This document shows positions 1-8,511 of a DNA stretch of 48,476 nucleotides, in pieces; within the stretch, counting starts at the first letter, position 1; every line of letters starts with the position of its first letter. The notes beneath the pieces are model-generated. The model saw only the letters and a list, made by a program, of their open reading frames with translations. It did not search any database and was not told the DNA's origin. The position numbers and the translations under genes are program-made. The stretch covers positions 1-48,476 of the forward strand of contig CAZPMO010000014.1 in NCBI GenBank assembly GCA_964587515.1. The letters run 5' to 3'. The DNA comes from CAZPMO01 sp964587515 (GTDB taxonomy: Bacteria > Pseudomonadota > Alphaproteobacteria > MPNO01).

Positions 1-185
1 AGACGATTCGTGTGAATCCCCACCCGATTCTCTCAAACCGTGAAACGCTCTAGGAGCTTTCTCATAGTGTACCTACGATCGTCTTTGGTGAGGATACCCT
101 TGTTGAATGCAAGATCTATGAGATTTTTTGGGATGGCACGATCCCGAGCACACGAGTCACCGGCAAGTAGCTGTTTCCGCGCCAT

Positions 186-451
186 TTACGGGTTCTCCAC
201 CCAACGATCGAACACCCCTTCGTCCGACTACCCGTAGATGTGCTTCAAGAGTAGAACCCCGATCGTGAACCGGCTCTCGGTGCCCGGCCAACCGCCATCG
301 CTGAACTGATCAACGATCTCGTCGACGATCCAGTCCCAATCAATCTCGACGGCCAGCCATACGAACTCATGCTTCATGTGTCAATGAACTGATCAAGCCT
401 TGAGCTAAACAGGTCGTTGGTTCCGCTCTTTTCCGCCTTCTTCGATCGCAT
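186..451 (-). pseudogene. Decayed IS5-family transposase, N-terminal fragment
   Basis: Read on the minus strand from an ATG at 451, the sequence encodes MRSKKAEKSGTNDLF followed by a DQFID stretch. After a frameshift near 375 it continues as MKHEF, then DWDWIVDEIVDQFSDGG, a TRFTIGVLLLKHIYG-like block and SDEGVFDRWVENP. This is the N-terminal (InsH_N / DUF772-type) region of IS5-family transposases, where one expects the order MKHELV, DWDWID, RPGI-TRF-IGLLLLKHIYGLSDEGV, ERWVENPY. In-frame stops replace the Leu after HIYG and the Tyr after ENP. The DDE catalytic part is not present downstream within the window. I see no clear terminal inverted repeats. It is a non-functional relic marking an old insertion or recombination edge beside the polysaccharide locus. 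Confidence 0.75.
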
Positions 452-797
452 CGCGCTCCTACTCGATGCCGACAGAGTATCAGAGACCAGGGCCCGTAGG
501 ACTCCCCCAAAGTGAATCACAATTGCAAGGTTCAGCGCCTCCAACCGGCTCCTTCTTGCAAAACAGATTACTTCATATCTGTCGAAAACGATCCTACTTC
601 AATCGCTTCCGAGTTCTTCACGGGGAACCAACGAGACAGAGTTTCGAAACCAAATAACTCGGTGACTTGGGCGGCGAAACTTCATATTGAGGCGTGGGAG
701 TGACGGCGGAGGGTTGAAAATAAATTGGTACTACGGCGCCACGCCAAGTTTCAGTGTCGGGAGAAGGAGACCGTTGCGACTTCGATCACGGAAATCG
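452..797. other. Stretch without a recognisable gene
   Basis: About 350 bases between the transposase relic and the end of the first gene train. Only short open frames occur (up to about 63 codons), none with a recognisable motif or good ribosome binding site. The right part, from about 700, is AT-richer than its neighbours. The true end of the IS relic could lie here, but I could not find an inverted repeat. Confidence 0.4.
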
Positions 798-843
798 AAA
801 AAATTTCGCGATGAAATTCTTATTGAATGCGCGCGAAAAATTT
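798..843 (-). terminator. Rho-independent-type terminator of the minus-strand gene train
   Basis: On the minus strand the sequence forms TTTCGCG (838-832), a loop of about 21 nt, and CGCGAAA (810-804), followed by a run of six Ts (803-798). The 7-bp stem plus T-tract lies exactly at the stop codon of the radical SAM gene, where a terminator is expected. The loop is long, so stability is moderate. Confidence 0.45.
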
Positions 844-2368
844 ATCGATACATCTGCGCGCCGGTGTCGGAAACCGAGGATTGTCGCTTGTAGACCTCGG
901 AGGCGAGGATCAGTCCGAGTTTTATCTTCTGGCTGAAATCCTTCGTCGAGGAAATGTTGCAAAGCTCTTTCAGGATGCGCCGCGGACGGAAATAAAGCTC
1001 ACGCGTTCCCGTGTTGCGCAACTCGCGCAAGGTAGACCGGTCCATGATGTTTTCGATGAGATTTGGAATTTTATAATCCGGCGCCGGGTTCATGGTGAAC
1101 TCGCGCCAATGATCGGACGAAATAATCCCGCGTTTCAGACCTTCCTTGTAGATCGCGGTTCCCGGATAAGGGATGAGGATGATGAACACCGGATAATCGG
1201 TCTTCAGTTTCTTCGCGAAATCGATCGTCAGGCGCGCGTCTTCGGGCGTCTCGTCGAGAAAGCCGAACATGTAATAGGACAGCACCGTCATCCCTGACTC
1301 ACGGGCAATTTTGACGCCGTTTTCGACCTGTTCCATGGTCAGGAATTTGCCGGATTCCTTTAGTATCCGCGGCGAACCGGTTTCCACGCCGAAATGGACC
1401 CTGGTGCAGCCCGCCCGTTTCAGTAAATCATATAATTCCGGCGTGACCCGGTTGGCGCGATCGCGTATCGCCCAGTTGACCTTGATTCCCTGGTCTATAA
1501 TGCCCTGACAAATATCCATTGCCCGGGCGTTCCCCCAGGTAAAGGTATCGTCGTAAACCTGGACGTCGGAAATCCCGAGTTCCTCGATCTGACGAAATTC
1601 CTCGATCACCTGCTCGGCGGTGCGGGCATACACTTTCTGAACGTCCATTTTGCAGAAGACGCATTTATATGGACACCCCCGCGAAGTGATCATGGTCGTC
1701 TCGTATTCCGACGGCGTGAGAACCGAACTGTATCGCTTGAACGGCAGCAGCGTACGATCGGGAACCGGAATTTTGGTGATGTCGTCGATCACCGCGAGAG
1801 GCGTGGCTGGCGCCAGGATTTCGCCGTCGATCTTCCGCCAGAGGCCAGGTTGCTCGGTTACGGGTTGATTGTTCGACAATTCGCCGACAAGGTTGAGCAG
1901 AACATCCTCGCCGTCTCCCACGACTAGGAAATCCGCGTCGGAGAATTCAAGCGTTTCCTGGGGGAAAACGCCGCAATGGGGGCCGCCCAAAATAATCGTG
2001 CTGTCTGGCAATTTTTCGCGAACCAGCTTTACCGTCTTCCAGGCCGGGAACCAGAAATCGGTCCACACGGTAATCCCGATGATATCGGGCTTCATTTCAG
2101 CCAGCCTGATGGCCGTTTCCTCGGGCGAATATTCCTCGAGCTGGGCGTCCAGACACTCGACGTCGTCGTAACCGTTATTGATCAGATAGGTCGCCAGAAT
2201 CAGGATGGCCTGCGGCGGCTTATATCCGATTGCATTGTCCTGATGATAGGTAAACAGCGATTGTACGCATTGGTCGCCGGAGGGCTGCACCAGGGCGATT
2301 TTTTTCCGGCTTGGCTGATCTCGGTTCATGGAATTCATCGAACGGTCTTTCTTTCGACTGTCTATCAC
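842..2368 (-). CDS. Cobalamin-binding-domain radical SAM protein (copy 1)
   Basis: Residues about 24-160 form an N-terminal B12-binding-like Rossmann domain (GYKPPQAILILATYL, DIIGITVWT, IILGGPHCGVFPQETL, VVGDGED). The radical SAM core follows, with its cluster-binding CxxxCxxC at C232, C236 and C239 (CPYKCVFC), then the typical HFGVETGS and FGFLDETPEDA blocks. The length of 508 aa is normal for class B radical SAM enzymes, which often methylate unactivated carbons. The substrate cannot be told from sequence. The GTG start overlaps the TGA of the upstream asparagine synthase (GTGA), suggesting translational coupling; an ATG ten codons in (about 2338) is an alternative start. It is the last gene of the minus-strand train and is followed by a terminator-like hairpin. 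Confidence 0.88.
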   Translation of the reverse strand: MIDSRKKDRSMNSMNRDQPSRKKIALVQPSGDQCVQSLFTYHQDNAIGYKPPQAILILATYLINNGYDDVECLDAQLEEYSPEETAIRLAEMKPDIIGITVWTDFWFPAWKTVKLVREKLPDSTIILGGPHCGVFPQETLEFSDADFLVVGDGEDVLLNLVGELSNNQPVTEQPGLWRKIDGEILAPATPLAVIDDITKIPVPDRTLLPFKRYSSVLTPSEYETTMITSRGCPYKCVFCKMDVQKVYARTAEQVIEEFRQIEELGISDVQVYDDTFTWGNARAMDICQGIIDQGIKVNWAIRDRANRVTPELYDLLKRAGCTRVHFGVETGSPRILKESGKFLTMEQVENGVKIARESGMTVLSYYMFGFLDETPEDARLTIDFAKKLKTDYPVFIILIPYPGTAIYKEGLKRGIISSDHWREFTMNPAPDYKIPNLIENIMDRSTLRELRNTGTRELYFRPRRILKELCNISSTKDFSQKIKLGLILASEVYKRQSSVSDTGAQMYR

Positions 2369-4284
2369 CCAAGCGATTCGGGGCGCGGACCGATGCTGCT
2401 TTCGTTAAGAATAAATCGATTAAACCAAAGCTGAAAGCTCAGAATTAGCCACAATATCCGGCCGTGGTCAGCGCGACGAAGTCTGTGTTCTTCAATGAGC
2501 GTCTGGATCTCCCCATGATTAAAAATCCCCAATTCATCAACGCGATTCTTTTCGAAAACCTGATCCAACACGTCGCCGAAAACCTCCCTCAGCCAGATCG
2601 CGGACGGAGGACCAAACCCCTTCTTCCGAAGCTTCAAAATACTCGGCGGAAGTTGAGGGCCTAACACATGTTTGAGGACCGCCTTTAGCGTTCCCCCCCG
2701 CATCTTTATCGATATAGGGAGCGCCGAGACAAAGTCTACCATGTCGTTATTGAGCAGGGGCACGCGCGCTTCGAGCGACGCGGCCATCGACATGCGGTCC
2801 GCCTGAAAAAGTCCATTCCCTTCCATAAAAGTCATGGCGTCGAGATGCATGACGCGATCGACGAGGTCGCTTTCGGGCAACGTCTCGAAAGCGCCGATCA
2901 GCGGATCAAGGGTTCCCGAGTGGATTTCTTTCAATATTCCGGCGCTGAAAAGGCGACGTTTTCCATCATCGCCATAATAGCCCATCCACATAAAATGTTG
3001 TTCCTCCGGACTGAGCTCCATGCCCCGGATGAATCGCTTGGCCTTGAATTCAAAGCTCATATATTTATCCGAAACCGGCAAGCGATCGACGAGCGCCGGG
3101 ATCAGCGATCTGGTTAGGAAGCTGGGCAGGCGGCGGTAAGTTTCGGCCAGACGATGCGCGCGATAGGTAGGGTATCCGGCGAACAGTTCGTCTCCGCCCC
3201 AACCGGTCAGCGTTACCTTGACTTCATTTCGGGTCAGCCTTGATAGAATGTGAAGCGGCAACACCGTTGAATCGCCGAACGGCTCGTCCATGCAATCCGC
3301 AACCTGAAATAGACTGTCCCGGAGCATGTCCCGGTTCATTCGGTAAGGGTGATGACGCAGCCCCAGATGATCAGCGATAAGCTGGGCCTCGGCGGTTTCA
3401 TCGTGGGAGGATTCTTCAAATCCGAGGCTGAATGACGAGATTTTATCGCCACTCAGTTTTTGCGTATAGAGCGCCACCAACGATGAATCCAACCCGCCGC
3501 TGAGAAACACGCCAACCGGAACGTCGCTTTCAAGTTCCTTCCTCACCACTTCCTCGGCCAACGCCTCGGTGCGCCGACAGGCCTCTTCAAACGGTATGTC
3601 CTCACCACCGCCATAGCTGGGCGCCCAAAACCGCGTTCGGTCCAGCTGGCCATTTCTGATCCACCCGAAATGACCGGCGGGAAACTTTTCGATCCCCTCG
3701 AATGCACAATCTTCCAGCGGGAAGTAGCCAAAACTGAAATAACGCGATATCGCGGTCCAATCGGGTCGCGGCGCGTGCGGCAGCAAATCGATCAGCGCCT
3801 TCGGCTCGGAGGCGAAAGCGAACATTCCATCTGTCTGGATCATATAAATCGGCTTGATGCCCAACCGGTCGCGCGCCACAAACAGCTCGCGCGTTTCGAC
3901 ATTCCATATGGCGAACGCGAACATGCCGTTCAGATGGTCGATGCAACCGGGCCCGTATTCCTCGAAGGCATGGAGGATGACTTCCGTGTCGGAACGCGTG
4001 GCAAACCGGTGTCCGGCATTCTCGAGAACGCCGCGTAAGGCGCGGTAATTGTAAATCTCGCCGTTGAAGACGATCAACAGGCGGCCATCTTCGTTATGGA
4101 TCGGCTGATTTCCGGAGTCGAGATCGATGATCGCCAGCCGGTTGTTACCCAGCGCGCAATGGGACTCCCGGTGAATGCCGGTGTGATCGGGACCCCGGTG
4201 ACGCAGTATTCCCGCCATGCGATCGATGGTGTCGGTTGGAATTTCACGCCCGTCGTGGCGTACAATTCCGAATATTCCGCACAT
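2365..4284 (-). CDS. asnB: Asparagine synthase (glutamine-hydrolysing), amidotransferase (copy 1)
   Basis: This 639-aa protein begins MCGIFGIV, so Cys2 can act as the N-terminal nucleophile of a class II glutamine amidotransferase domain (GPDHTG, NGEIYNY and SDTEV blocks, residues 1 to about 200). A PP-loop ATP-pyrophosphatase domain follows, with LSGGLDSS at about 261-268. The family transfers glutamine-derived ammonia to an adenylated carboxylate. In polysaccharide loci such enzymes are often suspected to amidate uronic acids or other sugar acids rather than make free asparagine; that role is inference here. The start is ATG. The stop overlaps the following radical SAM gene, and a 97-nt gap separates it from the preceding GT2 gene. 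A second paralogue lies at 11806-13716. Confidence 0.92.
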   Translation of the reverse strand: MCGIFGIVRHDGREIPTDTIDRMAGILRHRGPDHTGIHRESHCALGNNRLAIIDLDSGNQPIHNEDGRLLIVFNGEIYNYRALRGVLENAGHRFATRSDTEVILHAFEEYGPGCIDHLNGMFAFAIWNVETRELFVARDRLGIKPIYMIQTDGMFAFASEPKALIDLLPHAPRPDWTAISRYFSFGYFPLEDCAFEGIEKFPAGHFGWIRNGQLDRTRFWAPSYGGGEDIPFEEACRRTEALAEEVVRKELESDVPVGVFLSGGLDSSLVALYTQKLSGDKISSFSLGFEESSHDETAEAQLIADHLGLRHHPYRMNRDMLRDSLFQVADCMDEPFGDSTVLPLHILSRLTRNEVKVTLTGWGGDELFAGYPTYRAHRLAETYRRLPSFLTRSLIPALVDRLPVSDKYMSFEFKAKRFIRGMELSPEEQHFMWMGYYGDDGKRRLFSAGILKEIHSGTLDPLIGAFETLPESDLVDRVMHLDAMTFMEGNGLFQADRMSMAASLEARVPLLNNDMVDFVSALPISIKMRGGTLKAVLKHVLGPQLPPSILKLRKKGFGPPSAIWLREVFGDVLDQVFEKNRVDELGIFNHGEIQTLIEEHRLRRADHGRILWLILSFQLWFNRFILNESSIGPRPESLG

Positions 4285-4381
4285 GGCAGCTATCCCCGCG
4301 ACTCAGCGCCGAAAGACGCGGCGTTTCAAAATCGGATTTGGTACGGGACGAGCCCACCAGCCGCGAATGCATCGCGTATTT

Positions 4382-5344
4382 TTACGCATCCCCCGATCGC
4401 AGCGTCTCCTTGACAAGGACGTGACGCCAATTGGGATCCTGAAGCCTCCGGGATTCGACCTCCAGAAAGAACCCGAACAACGGCAGAACGGTGCCCACGA
4501 ACGCCGCCCACGTACCGACACCGCCCAGCACCGTCCCGAAGATTTCCCAACCTCTGCCCAACGGGCCCACAATCCCCAGCACGATTGCGATCCAGAGTCC
4601 CAGGGCGACGAATGCCATAACCCAAAATGCAAACGCGATTTCACAGAAGAAATGAAACGGACGGGTCTCGGTCGCGTTGATGGCGAACAGCGCGATAACA
4701 TCCAGTATCCCCCGGTGGCGCAACAGGCGGTATTTGGATTTGCCGACACGCCTTTCATCATGTTCGACCGGCAGTTCCGTGGTCTTGAACGCCCGCATTT
4801 CGGCCAGAACCGGAATGAGCCGGTGCAGATCACCATACAGTTCCATGCTCTTGTAAACATCTCGCCGCATCGCCTTCAGGCCGCAATTGACATCTTCCAG
4901 ATGGCAGCCGAAGGCCTTGGATATAAACCAGTTATAGATGCGCGAGACGAATTTCCGGCTGATCTTGTCCTGCCGACGGATCCTCTTGCCGTTGACCAGA
5001 TCGAAGCCCTCGTCGATCTTGTCCAGCAGCCGGGGAATCATTTCCGGCTTATCCTGCAAATCGGCGTCGAGAATGACCGCTACGTCGCCGCGCGCCACGT
5101 CGAACCCCTGCATCAGGGCGATCGATTTGCCGTGATTAGTCGCGTGCCGAATTACGGTCACGTTTTGACGCGTCTTGTTCAGCGTCGTGGTAACGGCGGA
5201 TGTTTCATCGCTGCTACCGTCATCCACGAAGATAAATTCGAAATCCCTGCCCGTATCATCAAGAGCTGTTTTTGTGCGTTCGTAAAGTTCGACGAGTGTC
5301 GGCCCCTCATTCAATGCAGGGGTAATCACACTTACCAGGCCCAC
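4382..5344 (-). CDS. GT2 glycosyltransferase of the DPM1/ArnC/GtrB type with C-terminal membrane helices
   Basis: A GT-A nucleotide-sugar domain occupies about residues 1-220, with an N-terminal SVITPALNEG strand, VDDGSSDET (from residue 40) and the metal-binding DADLQDKPEM (from residue 93). Two hydrophobic segments follow at about 228-255 and 270-295, with a short basic cytoplasmic tail. This layout matches enzymes that load sugars onto polyprenyl phosphate at the inner membrane (ArnC, GtrB, dolichol-phosphate mannose synthase). The start is GTG with GAGGG about 8 nt upstream; only 11 nt separate it from the preceding radical SAM gene. The transferred sugar is unknown. Confidence 0.9.
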   Translation of the reverse strand: MGLVSVITPALNEGPTLVELYERTKTALDDTGRDFEFIFVDDGSSDETSAVTTTLNKTRQNVTVIRHATNHGKSIALMQGFDVARGDVAVILDADLQDKPEMIPRLLDKIDEGFDLVNGKRIRRQDKISRKFVSRIYNWFISKAFGCHLEDVNCGLKAMRRDVYKSMELYGDLHRLIPVLAEMRAFKTTELPVEHDERRVGKSKYRLLRHRGILDVIALFAINATETRPFHFFCEIAFAFWVMAFVALGLWIAIVLGIVGPLGRGWEIFGTVLGGVGTWAAFVGTVLPLFGFFLEVESRRLQDPNWRHVLVKETLRSGDA

Positions 5345-5355
5345 ATATCCACCCT

Positions 5356-6819
5356 CTATTTTTTCCCCGTTAAGGCAAACTGTAGCACGTTTGCACCGCC
5401 GATTGCCGAAATTGTAAGTTCCTCAAGGCTTTGAACCTTTGACAACTTGCTCAACAGATAGGATGGGCGAAGGTAGAATTGTCGATAGGACCGGACAATC
5501 TCCTTGGACAGTTGATCGCCGGTAAGTTCGCACAGGGCATTCGAATAAAATCCCTCGACATGCAAATTGTCCATTGTCGAGCCGGACCCGTCGTTTATTT
5601 CGGGATGTTTTTCAGCAACCATGTCGAAAATTCCGGTTCCTGGATAAGGAGTCAAGATCCCGAATGTCACGGTGCTCGGCCGCAGTTTCTTCAGGAAATC
5701 CATGGTCTCGCGAATTGTTTCGAGCGTTTCGCCTGGTCCGCCGAAGATGATATGGGCGTGCGTGTCCAGATTATGCTCGTGACATTTTCGAAACGTGAAT
5801 TCCGCCTGTTCCAACGTTGTGCCCTTGTTATAGCGTTCGAGCATTGCCGCGCTGCCGGTTTCAACACCGAATTTGATCAGATGGCAGCCGGCTTCCTTCA
5901 TCGCGATCATGCTTTCTTCGTCGATCATGTCGACGCGGCCATTGGCGATCCACGTGAAATCCATGTCCTCCTTCAGCATGCCGTCGAATATGCGATGGTT
6001 ACGGCCTTTATAGGCGCTGAAGGTTTCGTCCCTGAAGAATATCTCTCGGTACCCGAGGCTTCCTATCTGACGCATTTCCTCGAGAACGCTTTCGACCGAC
6101 CGCACCCGGGTCTTGTTGCCGTAGAACACCGGCGCCGTGCAGTAATTACATCGCGCCGGACAACCGCGAGACGTCAGCATCGAGGTGTAGGGCACGCGCT
6201 TGACCACCGGATTGAAGTAATCAGCGCCCTTGGGCAACAAGGAGCGGTCGGGAATGGCCAAATCGTCCATCTTGGTGAATTCACGGCGATCATTGACATG
6301 GATATCGCCGCCTTCATCGCGGTAGCCCACACTGAGAATATCGGCGCAGTTTCCGTTATGCAGTAGCGCTGTCAAAAGCTCCCTGAGACTCTCCTCGGGT
6401 TCCTGTATCACCACATAATCGACCGCCGGTTCCTGAAGGCAGTATTCCGGCATAAACGTGGGGTGCGACCCGAATAGTATTTTTTTTGTCTCGGGGTTGA
6501 GTTTGCCAATCTTTTCGAATTCGGCCACGTCGGCGCGAAAGGATTGGGTCGAACTCATGATCACGACGGCCAAATAGTTGGCGAAACGATCGCCCAATAC
6601 GGTTTGATATTGTGCGGGTTCTATCTCGGCATCGATGAACACGACATCGAGCCCGTCCTGTCTAGCGTGCGAAGCGGCCATCAACTCGGTAAGCGGCGGC
6701 ATCTGCATGCCGCCGATCCGGCGACCATTACACCAACATCCGTAGAGGAAATCGCGCACGACGTTCTTGCCGACTCCTTCCATGGGCGGCTTCAAAAACA
6801 GAACCTTCTTGTTGCTCAT
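5356..6819 (-). CDS. Cobalamin-binding-domain radical SAM protein (copy 2)
   Basis: This 487-aa protein has an N-terminal B12-binding-like domain (LFLKPPMEGVGKN, MPPLTELMAASHA, FIDAEIEP, ILFGSHPTFMPE). The radical SAM core carries C220, C224 and C227 (CPARCNYC), then FRDETFSA, IKFGVETGSAAML and HIIFGGPGETLETI. It ends in a typical 'FYLRPSYLL' tail, also present in the two neighbouring copies. The first and third cysteines are set in a TSRGCPARC context that matches the sister proteins. The start is ATG. It is clearly homologous to the genes at 842-2368 and 6877-8388, but too divergent to be a recent duplicate. The likely role is radical methylation or rearrangement of a sugar or lipid-linked intermediate; the substrate is unknown. 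Confidence 0.88.
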   Translation of the reverse strand: MSNKKVLFLKPPMEGVGKNVVRDFLYGCWCNGRRIGGMQMPPLTELMAASHARQDGLDVVFIDAEIEPAQYQTVLGDRFANYLAVVIMSSTQSFRADVAEFEKIGKLNPETKKILFGSHPTFMPEYCLQEPAVDYVVIQEPEESLRELLTALLHNGNCADILSVGYRDEGGDIHVNDRREFTKMDDLAIPDRSLLPKGADYFNPVVKRVPYTSMLTSRGCPARCNYCTAPVFYGNKTRVRSVESVLEEMRQIGSLGYREIFFRDETFSAYKGRNHRIFDGMLKEDMDFTWIANGRVDMIDEESMIAMKEAGCHLIKFGVETGSAAMLERYNKGTTLEQAEFTFRKCHEHNLDTHAHIIFGGPGETLETIRETMDFLKKLRPSTVTFGILTPYPGTGIFDMVAEKHPEINDGSGSTMDNLHVEGFYSNALCELTGDQLSKEIVRSYRQFYLRPSYLLSKLSKVQSLEELTISAIGGANVLQFALTGKK

Positions 6820-6876
6820 CGTTCCAAAAGTCCCCTATGAAGCGAATATTCCATGGTCGGTCGATTCAGCCGTTTG

Positions 6877-8388
6877 TCAGGAAAAATTCGCCAACTGACG
6901 AAGTTCGAAGGTAAGGCGCGGATTCGCGGGTTCTTCGATTTCGATATCCATGAAATCTTCCTCCTTGATATCCTTCCAGCAACTCCAATCGCCTTTCCCT
7001 TTTTTCTGATGTCCCAAAAGCAAGAAAATCACGGCCCTGAAATAATCCCGCAAATGATACAAGGAGGTAATTCGCTTGAGCATCCGAAAGATCGGTTTAG
7101 GGCGAAGATAGAACTTACGGAATGCATAGCGTTCGAAACGATAAATGTCTTCCGCCGATATTTGCGGCTGCGTGAACAGAACCTCGCCTTGGCCGTACCG
7201 GTTCCAGTCCTCGCTGTTCAACATGTCGTTCGACACCAGTTCGCGATACAGATCGGTACCCGGGTAAGGTGTGCATATATTGAGTTGGAACAGGTCGACG
7301 TCGAGTTCGATGGCAAAATTGACGGTATCGGTCATTGTCCGCCAAGTCTCGCCGAGATGACCGATGATGAACGTTGCGCGCACCTCAAGACCGTGCCGGC
7401 GCGCGATGCGCACCGCCTCGAAATATTTCTTTCGGTCGATGGGCTTGCCCATGCGTAGTGCGATTTCCCGGTTGCCGGTCTCGACGCCCATCAACACCTG
7501 GTGGCAGCCGGCGCTTTTCAAGGCGGCCGCAATGCTGTCGCTGAAACAGTCGCCTCGAATATAAGCGACCCATGTGATATCGAGATTTTCTGCTTTCAGC
7601 CGTTTGCAGAAATCAAGACACACCACCTTCAGCGCCGTGAAGGTATCGTCATAAAACTGAATCTGGCGAATACCGTATGTTTTATGCAGGTGTTTTATTT
7701 CCCGGACAACTGTCTCCGGATTGCGCGAGCGCAGCGTCGTCCGCGCGGAATTACAAAAATTGCAGCGGCCCGGGCAACCGCGCGTCATCAGCATGTTGAT
7801 TGCGGGTAAATTGCGGTAGGAGCCGGCCGCGGGGAAATAATAATCGAAATCGACCTGGTGGTACGCCGGCATGGGATATTTGTCCAAATCCTTTTCCACC
7901 GGCCGCGGACCATTGTGGCGAACGGTCGCGCCTTCGCGAAAGCTCAAGCCCTTGATGTCTTCGAAGGGCCTTCCCTCGACGAATTCAAGCATGGCTTCTT
8001 CCCCGTCACCGCGCACCACGGCATCGATGGCCGAGTTTCGTAAGGTACGCTCGGGCAAGGCTTCAACGTGGGCGCCGCCGACCACGATCGGGGATTCGGG
8101 CAGTTCTTCCTTGCAGATACGGGCTATTTTGTGCGCTGGAATCGCCATATTGGTCAGCACGGATATACCAATGAAACGCGGCTTGTCCGCCCTTAACCTG
8201 TCGCGCAAGTCGTGGTCTTCGAGTTTTTCACCGTGAATGTCATAGACCTTTACGGTGAACCCTTTTGATTCGAGAAACGACGCAATCGAAAGGATTCCGA
8301 GCGGCGGCAAACTGTTCTGCAGAATCGCCCTGTCATCCAGTACAGCCCACGGCGGATATATCAGCGCTACATCAATAGGCTGCTCCAT
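6877..8388 (-). CDS. Cobalamin-binding-domain radical SAM protein (copy 3)
   Basis: The B12-binding-like domain spans about residues 5-140 (ALIYPPWAVLDDR, LPPLGILSIASFLE, VYDIHGE, IVVGGAHVEALPE, VVRGDGEEA). The radical SAM domain has CxxxCxxC at C205, C209 and C212 (CPGRCNFC), followed by YDDTFTA, VLMGVETGN, TFIIGHLGETW and ICTPYPGTDLY. The C-terminal 'FRKFYLRPKPI' block is shared with the other two copies. The length of 503 aa is normal for the class. ATG start. The 57-nt gap to the next radical SAM gene suggests the same transcript. No substrate can be assigned. Confidence 0.88.
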   Translation of the reverse strand: MEQPIDVALIYPPWAVLDDRAILQNSLPPLGILSIASFLESKGFTVKVYDIHGEKLEDHDLRDRLRADKPRFIGISVLTNMAIPAHKIARICKEELPESPIVVGGAHVEALPERTLRNSAIDAVVRGDGEEAMLEFVEGRPFEDIKGLSFREGATVRHNGPRPVEKDLDKYPMPAYHQVDFDYYFPAAGSYRNLPAINMLMTRGCPGRCNFCNSARTTLRSRNPETVVREIKHLHKTYGIRQIQFYDDTFTALKVVCLDFCKRLKAENLDITWVAYIRGDCFSDSIAAALKSAGCHQVLMGVETGNREIALRMGKPIDRKKYFEAVRIARRHGLEVRATFIIGHLGETWRTMTDTVNFAIELDVDLFQLNICTPYPGTDLYRELVSNDMLNSEDWNRYGQGEVLFTQPQISAEDIYRFERYAFRKFYLRPKPIFRMLKRITSLYHLRDYFRAVIFLLLGHQKKGKGDWSCWKDIKEEDFMDIEIEEPANPRLTFELRQLANFS

Positions 8389-8511
8389 GTCTCGAATCGT
8401 CTCCCAACCGATTATCTGAGCCGCCGCTCAGAAACCTCACCTGCACCGTGACCTATAAACTAGTTCCAACGTATACAAAAGCAAACGTGATCCAAGCCGG
8501 GGAGGAAACGC

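Noticed and set aside
2365..4284. Asparagine synthase next to radical SAM genes as a lasso-peptide or RiPP cluster
   Set aside because: No RRE/B1, B2 protease or precursor peptide is visible, and both asparagine synthases keep a full glutaminase domain and sit among glycosyltransferases.
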